The position numbers and the translations under genes are program-made. From contig NW_027488369.1 of assembly GCF_051014445.1 (NCBI RefSeq), positions 18,308,001-18,372,000 on the forward strand: a stretch of 64,000 nt of DNA. The letters run 5' to 3'. Positions 50,501-61,679 of this stretch are shown one piece after another (within the stretch, counting starts at the first letter, position 1; the number at the start of each line of letters is the position of its first letter). A model generated the notes under the pieces. It ran no database searches. It had not been told where the DNA came from and saw only the letters and a program-made list of their open reading frames with translations. The stretch is from Colletes latitarsis (Eukaryota; Arthropoda; Insecta; Hymenoptera; Colletidae).

Positions 50501-52029
50501 TGAAGTATGAGAAATATGCGAAAGTATGAGCCTGATGAGGGCAAATCCTAGACCTAACCCAGACCTAACATGCGTTATCCTCTAAAATATTTATCAAGAT
50601 CAGGTTTAATTGATTGTGTCAGTGTGGTCCCACATTACTACGTGATCCAAACCAGAAAAAACCCAGGATCTGTTCAACATGTATGAGAAATATGCGAAAG
50701 AATGAGCCTGATGAGAGCAAATCCCAGACCTAACCTAGACCTAACATGCGTTGTCCTCTACAATATTGATGGAAACCAGGTTTAGTTGACTGTTTCAGTG
50801 TTGTACTTCATTACTACGTGATGCAATCCAGAAAAAGCCCAGGATCTAGCCATCAAGTATGAGAAATATGCGAAAGAATGAGCCTGATGAGAGCAAATCC
50901 CAGACCTAACCTAGGCCTAACATGAATTATTCTCTAAAATATTGATCGAAACCAGGTTTAATTGACTGTTTCAGTGTTGTACTACATTACTACGTGATCA
51001 AAACCAGAAAAAACCCAGGATCCGTTCACCAAGCATGTGAAGAATGCGAAAGTATGAGTCTGATCAGTGAAAATCTCAGGCCTTACCTAGACCTAACTTG
51101 CGTTGTCCTCAAAAAAATATATGTGTAAACCAGGTTTCATTGACTGTTTCAGTGTGGTACTACATTACTACGTGATGCAATCCAGAAAAAGCCCAGGATC
51201 TAGCCACCAAGTATGAGAAATAAGCGAAAGAATGAGCCTGATGAGAGCAAATCCCAGACCTAACCTAGACCTAACATGCGTTATCCTCTAAAATATTGAG
51301 CGAAACCAGGTTTAATGCACTGTTTCAGTGTGGTACCACACTACTTCGTGATCCAAACCAGAAAAAACCCAGGATCTGTTCAACAAGTATGTGAAAAACG
51401 CTAAACTGTGAGCCTGATGAGGGCAAATCTTAGACCTAACCCAGACCTAAGATGCGTTATCCTCTAAAATATTTATCCAGACCAGGTTTAATGGACTGTT
51501 TCAGTGTGGTACCACACTACTTCGTGATCCAAACCAGAGAAAGCCCAGGATCTGTTCAAGAAGTATGTGAAAAACGCTAAACTGTGAGCCTGATGAGGGT
51601 AAATCTTAGACCTAACCCAGACCTGAGATGCGTTTCCCCTCTAAAATATTTATCCAGACCAGGTTTCATTGAATGTTTCAGTGTGGTACCACTTTACTAC
51701 CTGATACAATCCAGAAACAGCCCAGGATCTAGCCATGAAGTATGAGAAATATGCGAAAGTATGAGCCTGATGAGGGCAAATCCTAGACCTGACCCAAACC
51801 TAACATGGGTTATCCTCTAAAATATTTATCAAGAAAAGGTTTAATTGAATGTTTCAGTGTGGTACCACATTACTACGTGAACCAAACCAGAAAAAACCCA
51901 GGATCCGTTCAACAAGTATGTTAAAAATGCGACAGTATGACCCTGATGAGGGCAAATCCCAGGCCTAACCTAGACCTAACATGCGTTGTCCTCTAGAATA
52001 TTGATGGAAACCAGGTTTAATTGACTGTT

Positions 52030-53345
52030 TCAGTGTTGTACTTGATTACTACGTGATGCAATCCAGAAAAAGCCCAGGATCTAGCCATCATGTATGAGAA
52101 ATATGCGAAAGAATGAGCCTGATGAGAGCAAATCCCAGACCTAACCTAGACCTAACATGAATTATTCTCTAAAATATTGATCGAAACCAGGTTTAATTGA
52201 CTGTTTCAGTGTTGTACTTCATTATTGCGTGATGCAATCCAGAAAAAGCCCAGGATCTAGCCATCAAGTATGAGAAATATGCGAAAGAATGAGCCTGATG
52301 GGCGCAAATCCCTGACCTAACCTAGACCTAACATGAATTATTCTCTAAAATATTGGTCAAAACCAGGTTTAATTGACTGTTTCGGTGTAGTACCACATTA
52401 CTACGTGATCCAATCCAGAAATAGCCCAGGATCTAGCCATGAAGTATGAGAAATATGCGAAAGTATGAGCCTGATGAGGACAAATCGTAGACCTAACCCA
52501 GACCTAACATGCGTTATTCTCTAAAATATTTATCAAGACCAGGTTTCATTGAATGTTTCAGTGTGGTACCATATTACTACGTGATCAAAACCAGAAAAAA
52601 CCCAGGATCCGTTCAACAAGTATGTGAAGAATGCGAAAGTATGAGTCTGATCAGTGAAAATCTCGGGCCTCACCTAGACCTAACTTGCGTTGTCCTCTAA
52701 AATATTGATGGAAACCAGGTTTCATTGACTGTTTCAGTGTGGAACTACATTACTACGTGATGCAATCCAGAAAAAGCCCAGGTTCTAGCCATCAAGTATG
52801 AGAAATATGCGAAACAATGAGCCTGATGAGAGCAAATCCCAGACCTAACCTAGACCTACCATGCGTTATCCTCTAACATATTGAGCGAAACCAGGTTTAA
52901 TGCACTGTTTCAGTGTGGTACCACACTATTTCGTGATCCAAACCAGAGAAAGCCCAGGATCTGTTCAAGAAGTATGTGAAAAACGCTAAATTGTGAGCCT
53001 GATGAGGGCAAATCTTAGACCTAACCCAGACCTAAGATGCGTTATCCTCTAAAATATTTATCCAGACCAGGTTTCATTGAATGTTTCAGTGTGGTACCAC
53101 TGTACTACGTGATCCAATCCAGAAATAGCCCAGGATCTGGCCATGAAGTATGAGAAATATGCGAAAGTAGGAGCCTGATGAGGGCAAATCCTAGACCTAT
53201 CCCAGACCTAACTTGCGTTATCCTCTAAAATATTGATCGAAACCAGGTTTAATTGACTGTTTCAGCGTGGTACCACATTACTACGTGATACAATCCAGAA
53301 ACAGCCCAGGATCTAGCCATGAAGTATGAGAAATATGCGAAAGTA
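52030..53345. repeat. Higher-order duplication, copy 1 of 3
   Basis: About 1.3 kb repeated at 53614 (offset 1584, nine monomers) and 55902 (offset 3872, 22 monomers). Shared rare variants are 'tctcgggcctcacctagac', 'gtggaactacatt' and 'cctctaacatattgag'. Copies 1 and 3 also share upstream sequence with 'cctctagaatattgatgg', so copy 2 is the shorter derivative. Confidence 0.8.
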
Positions 53346-53613
53346 TGAGCCTGATGAGAGCAAATCCCAGACCTAACCTAGACCTAACATGAATTATTCT
53401 CTAAAATATTGATCGAAACCAGGTTTACTTGACTGCTTCAGTGTGGTCCCACATTACTACGTGATCCAAACCAGAAAAAACCCAGGATCTGTTCAACATG
53501 TATGAGAAATATGCGAAAGAATGAGCCTGATGAGAGCAAATCCCAGACCTAACCTAGACCTAACATGCGTTGTCCTCTACAATATTGATGGAAACCAGGT
53601 TTAGTTGACTGTT

Positions 53614-54929
53614 TCAGTGTTGTACTTCATTACTACGTGATGCAATCCAGAAAAAGCCCAGGATCTAGCCATCAAGTATGAGAAATATGCGAAAGAATGA
53701 GCCTGATGAGAGCAAATCCCAGACCTAACCTAGACCTAACATGAATTATTCTCTAAAATATTGATCGAAACCAGGTTTAATTGACTGTTTCAGTGTTGTA
53801 CTTCATTATTACGTGATGCAATCCAGAAAAAGCCCAGGATCTAGCCATCAAGTATGAGAAATTTGCGAAAGAATGAGCCTGATGGAAGCAAATCCCTGAC
53901 CTAACCTAGACCTAACATGAATTATTCTCTAAAATATTGGTCAAAACCAGGTTTAATTGACTGTTTCAGTGTAGTACCACATTACTACGTGATCCAATCC
54001 AGAAATAGCCCAGGATCTAGCCATGAAGTATGAGAAATATGCGAAAGTATGAGCCTGATGAGGACAAATCGTAGACCTAACCCAGACCTAACATGCGTTA
54101 TTCTCTAAAATATTTATCAAGACCAGGTTTAATTGAATGTTTCAGTGTGGTACCATATTACTACGTGATCAAACCCAGAAAAAACCCAGGATCCGTTCAA
54201 CAAGTATGTGAAGAATGCGAAAGTATGAGTCTGATCAGTGAAAATCTCGGGCCTCACCTAGACCTAACTTGCGTTGTCCTCTAAAATATTGATGGAAACC
54301 AGGTTTCATTGACTGTTTCAGTGTGGAACTACATTACTACGTGATGCAATCCAGAAAAAGCCCAGGTTCTAGCCATCAAGTATGAGAAATATGCGAAACA
54401 ATGAGCCTGATGAGAGCAAATCCCAGACCTAACCTAGACCTACCATGCGTTATCCTCTAACATATTGAGCGAAACCAGGTTTAATGCACTGTTTCAGTGT
54501 GGTACCACACTATTTCGTGATCCAAACCAGAGAAAGCCCAGGATCTGTTCAAGAAGTATGTAAAAAACGCTAAATTGTGAGCCTGATGAGGGCAAATCTT
54601 AGACCTAACCCAGACCTAAGATGCGTTATCCTCTAAAATATTTATCCAGACCAGGTTTCATTGAATGTTGCAGTGTGGTACCACTTTACTACGTGATCCA
54701 ATCCAGAAATAGCCCAGGATCTAGCCATGAAGTATGAGAAATATGCGAAAGTAGGAGCCTGATGAGGGCAAATCCTAGACCTATCCCAGACCTAACTTGC
54801 GTTATCCTCTAAAATATTGATCGAAACCAGGTTTAATTGACTGTTTCAGCGTGGTACCACATTACTACGTGATACAATCCAGAAACAGCCCAGGATCTAG
54901 CCATGAAGTATGAGAAATATGCGAAAGTA
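53614..54929. repeat. Higher-order duplication, copy 2 of 3
   Basis: Same segment nine monomers downstream of copy 1. It diverges at about 54929, where 'gtaggagcctgatgaggg' replaces 'gtatgagcctgatgagag'. Confidence 0.8.
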
Positions 54930-55901
54930 GGAGCCTGATGAGGGCAAATCCTAGACCTAACCCAGACCTAACATGCGTTATGCTCTAAAATATTTATCAA
55001 GATCAGGTTTAATTGATTGTTTCAGTGTGGTCCCACATTACTACGTGATCCAAACCAGAAAAAACCCAGGATCTGTTCAACATGTATGAGAAATATGCGA
55101 AAGAATGAGCCTGATGAGAGCAAATCCCAGACCCAACCTAGACCTAACATGCGTTATCCTCTAAAATATTGAGCGAAACCAGGTTTAATGGACTGTTTCA
55201 GTGTGGTACCACACTACTTCGTGATCCAAACCAGAAAAAACCCAGGATCTGTGCAACAAGTATATGAAAAACGCTAAACTGTGAGCCTGATGAGGGCAAA
55301 TCTTAGACCTAACCCAGACCTAAGATGCGTTATCCTCTAAAATATTTATCCAGACCAGGTTTAATGGACTGTTTCAGTGTGGTACCACACTACTTCGTGA
55401 TCCAAACCAGAGAAAGCCCAGCATCTGTTCAAGAAGTATGTGAAAAACGCTAAACTGTGAGCCTGATGAGGGCAAATCTTAGACCTAACCCAGACCTAAG
55501 ATGCGTTATCCTCTAAAATATTTATCCAGACCAGGTTTCATTGAATGTTTCAGTGTGGTACCACTTTACTACCTGATACAATCCAGAAACAGCCCAGGAT
55601 CTAGCCATGAAGTATGAGAAATATGCGAAAGTATGAGCCTGATGAGGGCAAATCCTAGACCTAACCCAAACCTAACATGCGTTATCCTCTAAAATATTTA
55701 TCAAGAAAAGGTTTAATTGAATGTTTCAGTGTGGTACCACATTACTACGTGAACCAAACCAGAAAAAACCCAGGATCCGTTCAACAAGTATGTTAAAACT
55801 GCGACAGTATGACCCTGATGAGGGCAAATCCCAGGCCTAACCTAGACCTAACATGCGTTGTCCTCTAGAATATTGATGGAAACCAGGTTTAATTGACTGT
55901 T

Positions 55902-57217
55902 TCAGTGTTGTACTTCATTACTACGTGATGCAATCCAGAAAAAGCCCAGGATCTAGCCATCAAGTATGAGAAATATGCGAAAGAATGAGCCTGATGAGAG
56001 CAAATCCCAGACGTAACCTAGACCTAACATGAATTATTCTCTAAAATATTGATCGAAACCAGGTTTAATTGACTGTTTCAGTGTTGTACTTCATTATTAC
56101 GTGATGCAATCCAGAAAAAGCCCAGGATCTAGCCATCAAGTATGAGAAATATGCGAAAGAATGAGCCTGATGGGAGCAAATCCCTGACCTAACCTAGACC
56201 TAACATGAATTATTCTCTAAAATATTGGTCAAAACCAGGTTTAATTGACTGTATCAGTGTAGTACCACATTACTACGTGATCCAATCCAGAAATAGCCCA
56301 GGATCTAGCCATGAAGTATGAGAAATATGCGAAAGTATGAGCCTGATGAGGACAAATCGTAGACCTAACCCAGACCTAACATGCGTTATTCTCTAAAATA
56401 TTTATCAAGACCAGGTTTAATTGAATGTTTCAGTGTGGTACCATATTACTACGTGATCAAAACCAGAAAAAACCCAGGATCCGTTCAACAAGTATGTGAA
56501 GAATGCGAAAGTATGAGTCTGATCAGTGAAAATCTCGGGCCTCACCTAGATCTAACTTGCGTTGTCCTCTAAAATATTGATGGAAACCAGGTTTCATTGA
56601 CTGTTTCAGTGTGGAACTACATTACAACATGATGCAATCCTGAAAAAGCCCAGAATCTAGCCATCAAGTATGAGAAATATGCGAAACAATGAGCCTGATG
56701 AGAGCAAATCCCAGACCTAACCTAGAACTACCATGCGTTATCCTCTAACATATTGAGCGAAACCAGGTTTAATGCACTGTTTCAGTGTGGTACCACACTA
56801 TTTCGTGATCCAAACCAGAGAAAGCCCAGGATCTGTTCAAGAAGTATGTGAAAAACGCTAAATTGTGAGCCTGATGAGGGCAAATCTTAGACCTAACCCA
56901 GACCTAAGATGCGTTATCCTCTAAAATATTTATCCAGACCAGGTTTCATTGAATGTTTCAGTGTGGTACCACTTTACTACGTGATCCAATCCAGAAATAG
57001 CCCAGGATCTAGCCATGAAGTATGAGAAATATGCGAAAGTAGGAGCCTGATGAGGGCAAATCCTAGACCTATCCCAGTCCTAACTTGCGTTATCCTCTAA
57101 AATATTGATCGAAACCAGGTTTAATTGACTGTTTCAGCGTGGTAGCACATTACTACGTGATACAATCCAGAAACAGCCCAGGATCTAGCCATGAAGTATG
57201 AGAAATATGCGAAAGTA
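55902..57217. repeat. Higher-order duplication, copy 3 of 3
   Basis: Same segment 13 monomers (2288 bp) after copy 2. It carries private changes such as 'attacaacatgatgcaatcc' (56621) and 'gtggtagcac' (57140). These recur at offset 2816 (16 monomers) at about 59437 and 59955, showing a later exchange. Confidence 0.8.
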
Positions 57218-57589
57218 TGAGCCTGATGAGAGCAAATCCCAGACCTAACCTAGACCTAACATGAATTATTCTCTAAAATATTGATCGAAACCAGGTTTAG
57301 TCGACTGTTTCAGTGCTGTACTTCATTACTACGTGATGCAATCCAGAAAAAGCCCAGGATCTAGCCATCAAGTATGAGAAATATGAGAAAGAATGAGCCT
57401 GATGGGAGCAAATCCCAGACCTAACCTAGACCTAACATGAATTATTCTCTAAAATATTGATCGAAACCAGGTTTAATTGACTGTTTCAGCGTGGTACCAC
57501 ATTACTACGTGATCCAATCCAGAAACAGCCCAGGATCTAGCCATGAAGTATGAGAAATATGCGAAAGTATGAGCCTGATGAGGGCAAAT

Positions 57590-59215
57590 CCTAGACCTAA
57601 CCCAGACCTAACATGCGTTATGCTCTAAAATATTTATCAAGATCAGGTTTAATTGATTGTTTCAGTGTGGTCCCACATTACTACGTGATCCAAACCAGAA
57701 AAAACCCAGGATCTGTTCAACATGTATGAGAAATATGCGAAAGAATGAGCCTGATGAGAGCAAATCCCAGACCTAACCTAGACCTAACATGCGTTGTCCT
57801 CTAGAATATTGATGGATACCAGGTTTAGTTGATTGTTTCAGTGTTGTACTTCATTACTACGTGATGCAATCCAGGAAAAGCCCAGGATCTAGCCATCAAG
57901 TATGAGAAATATGCGAAAGAATGAACCTGATGAGAGCAAATCCCAGACCTAACCTAGACCTAACATGAATTATTCTCTAAAATATTGATCGAAACCAGGT
58001 TTAATTGACTGTTTTAGTGTTGTACTACATTACTACGTGATCAAAACCAGAAAAAACCCAGGATCCGTTCAACAAGTAAGTGAAGAATGCGAAAGTATGA
58101 GTCTGATCAGTGAAAATCTCAGGCCTTTCCTAGACCTAACTTGCGTTGTCCTCTAAAATATTGATGGAAACCAGGTTTCATTGACTGTTTCAGTGTGGTA
58201 CTACATTACTACGTGATGCAATCCAGAAAAAGCCCAGGATCTAGCCATCAAGTATGAGAAATAAGCGAAAGAATGAGCCTGATGAGAGCAAATCCCAGAC
58301 CTAACCTAGACCTAACATGCGTTATCCTCTAAAATATTGAGCGAAACCAGGTTTAATGGACTGTTTCAGTGTGGTACCACACTACTTCGTGATCCAAACC
58401 AGAAAAAACCCAGGATCTGTTCAACAAGTATGTGAAAAACGCTAAACTGTGAGCCTGATGAGGGCAAATCTTAGACCTAACCCAGACCTAAGATGCGTTA
58501 TCCTCTAAAATATTTATCCAGACCAGGTTTAATGGACTGTTTCAGTGTGGTACCACACTACTTCGTGATCCAAACCAGAGAAAGCCCAGGATCTGTTCAA
58601 GAAGTATGTGAAAAACGCTAAACTGTGAGCCTGATGAGGGCAAATCTTAGACCTAACCCAGACCTAAGATGCGTTATCCTCTAAAATATTTATCCAGACC
58701 AGGTTTCATTGAATGTTTCAGTGTGGTACCACTTTACTACCAGATACAATCCAGAAACAGCCCAGGATCTAGCCATGAAGTATGAGAAATATGCGAAAGT
58801 ATGAGCCTGATGAGGGCAAATCCTAGACCTAACCCAAACCTAACATGCGTTATCCTCTAAAATATTTATCAAGAAAAGGTTTAATTGAATGTTTCAGTGT
58901 GGTACCATATTACTACGTGATCAAAACCAGAAATAGCCCAGGATCTAGCCATGAAGTATGAGAAATATGCGAAAGTAGGAGCCTGATGAGGGCAAATCCT
59001 AGACCTATCCCAGACCTAACTTGCGTTGTCCTCTAAAATATTGATCGAAACCAGGTTTACTTGACTGCTTCAGTGTGGTACCACATTACTACGTGAACCA
59101 AACCAGAAAAAACCCAGGATCCGTTCAACAAGTATGTTAAAACTGCGACAGTATGACCCTGATGAGGGCAAATCCCAGGCCTAACCTAGACCTAACATGC
59201 GTTGTCCTCTAGAAT
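57590..59215. repeat. 2464-bp-spaced duplication, left copy
   Basis: About 1.6 kb repeated at 60054-61679 at an offset of exactly 14 monomers. Shared rare variants are 'gatggataccagg', 'ctgttttagtgttg', 'gaaataagcg' and 'ctaccagatacaatcc'. Confidence 0.85.
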
Positions 59216-60053
59216 ATTGATGGAAACCAGGTTTAATTGACTGTTTCAGTGTTGTACTTCATTACTACGTGATGCAATCCAGAAAAAGCCCAGGATCTAG
59301 CCATCAAGTATGAGAAATATGCGAAAGAATGAGCCTGATGAGAGCAAATCCCAGACCTAACCTAGACCTAACATGCGTTGTCCTCTAGAATATTGATGGA
59401 TACCAGGTTTAGTTGATTGTTTCAGTGTGGAACTACATTACAACATGATGCAATCCTGAAAAAGCCCAGAATCTAGCCATCAAGTATGAGAAATATGCGA
59501 AACAATGAGCCTGATGAGAGCAAATCCCAGACCTAACCTAGACCTACCATGCGTTATCCTCTAACATATTGAGCGAAACCAGGTTTAATGCACTGTTTCA
59601 GTGTGGTACCACACTATTTCGTGATCCAAACCAGAGAAAGCCCAGGATCTGTTCAAGAAGTATGTGAAAAACGCTAAATTGTGAGCCTGATGAGGGCAAA
59701 TCTTAGACCTAACCCAGACCTAAGATGCGTTATCCTCTAAAATATTTATCCAGACCAGGTTTCATTGAATGTTTCAGTGTGGTACCACTTTACTACGTGA
59801 TCCAATCCAGAAATAGCCCAGGATCTAGCCATGAAGTATGAGAAATATGCGAAAGTAGGAGCCTGATGAGGGCAAATCCTAGACCTATCCCAGACCTAAC
59901 TTGCGTTATCCTCTAAAATATTGATCGAAACCAGGTTTAATTGACTGTTTCAGCGTGGTAGCACATTACTACGTGATACAATCCAGAAACAGCCCAGGAT
60001 CTAGCCATGAAGTATGAGAAATATGCGAAAGTATGAGCCTGATGAGGGCAAAT

Positions 60054-61679
60054 CCTAGACCTAACCCAGACCTAACATGCGTTATGCTCTAAAATATTTA
60101 TCAAGATCAGGTTTAATTGATTGTTTCAGTGTGGTCCCACATTACTACGTGATCCAAACCAGAAAAAACCCAGGATCTGTTCAACATGTATGAGAAATAT
60201 GCGAAAGAATGTGCCTGATGAGAGCAAATCCCAGACCTAACCTAGACCTAACATGCGTTGTCCTCTAGAATATTGATGGATACCAGGTTTAGTTGATTGT
60301 TTCAGTGTTGTACTTCATTACTACGTGATGCAATCCAGGAAAAGCCCAGGATCTAGCCATCAAGTATGAGAAATATGCGAAAGAATGAACCTGATGAGAG
60401 CAAATCCCAGACCTAACCTAGACCTAACATGAATTATTCTCTAAAATATTGATCGAAACCAGGTTTAATTGACTGTTTTAGTGTTGTACTACATTACTAC
60501 GTGATCAAAACCAGAAAAAACCCAGGATCCGTTCAACAAGTAAGTGAAGAATGCGAAAGTATGAGTCTGATCAGTGAAAATCTCAGGCCTTTCCTAGACC
60601 TAACTTGCGTTGTCCTCTAAAATATTGATGGAAACCAGGTTTCATTGACTGTTTCACTGTGGTACTACATTACTACGTGATGCAATCCAGAAAAAGCCCA
60701 GGATCTAGCCATCAAGTATGAGAAATAAGCGAAAGAATGAGCCTGATGAGAGCAAATCCCAGACCTAACCTAGACCTAACATGCGTTATCCTCTAAAATA
60801 TTGAGCGAAACCAGGTGTAATGGACTGTTTCAGTGTGGTACCACACTACTTCGTGATCCAAACCAGAAAAAACCCAGGATCTGTTCAACAAGTATGTGAA
60901 AAACGCTAAACTGTGAGCCTGATGAGGGCAAATCTTAGACCTAACCCAGACCTAAGATGCGTTATCCTCTAAAATATTTATCCAGACCAGGTTTAATGGA
61001 CTGTTTCAGTGTGGTACCACACTACTTCGTGATCCAAACCAGAGAAAGCCCAGGATCTGTTCAAGAAGTATGTGAAAAACGCTAAACTGTGAGCCTGATG
61101 AGGGCAAATCTTAGACCTAACCCAGACCTAAGATGCGTTATCCTCTAAAATATTTATCCAGACCAGGTTTCATTGAATGTTTCAGTGTGGTACCACTTTA
61201 CTACCAGATACAATCCAGAAACAGCACAGGATCTAGCCATGAAGTATGAGAAATATGCGAAAGTATGAGCCTGATGAGGGCAAATCCTAGACCTAACCCA
61301 AACCTAACATGCGTTATCCTCTAAAATATTTATCAAGAAAAGGTTTAATTGAATGTTTCAGTGTGGTACCACATTACTACGTGATCCAAACCAGAAATAG
61401 CCCAGGATCTAGCCATGAAGTATGAGAAATATGCGAAAGTAGGAGCCTGATGAGGGCAAATCCTAGACCTATCCCAGACCTAACTTGCGTTGTCCTCTAA
61501 AATATTGATCGAAACCAGGTTTACTTGACTGCTTCAGTGTGGTACCACATTACTACGTGAACCAAACCAGAAAAAACCCAGGATCCGTTCAACAAGTATG
61601 TTAAAACTGCGACAGTATGACCCTGATGAGGGCAAATCCCAGGCCTAACCTAGACCTAACATGCGTTATCTTCTAAAAT
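60054..61679. repeat. 2464-bp-spaced duplication, right copy
   Basis: Partner of 57590-59215. Differences are few, for example 'ttcactgtgg' at 60655, 'caggtgtaatgg' near 60813 and 'cattactacgtgatccaaac' replacing 'tattactacgtgatcaaaac' near 61372. Confidence 0.85.
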
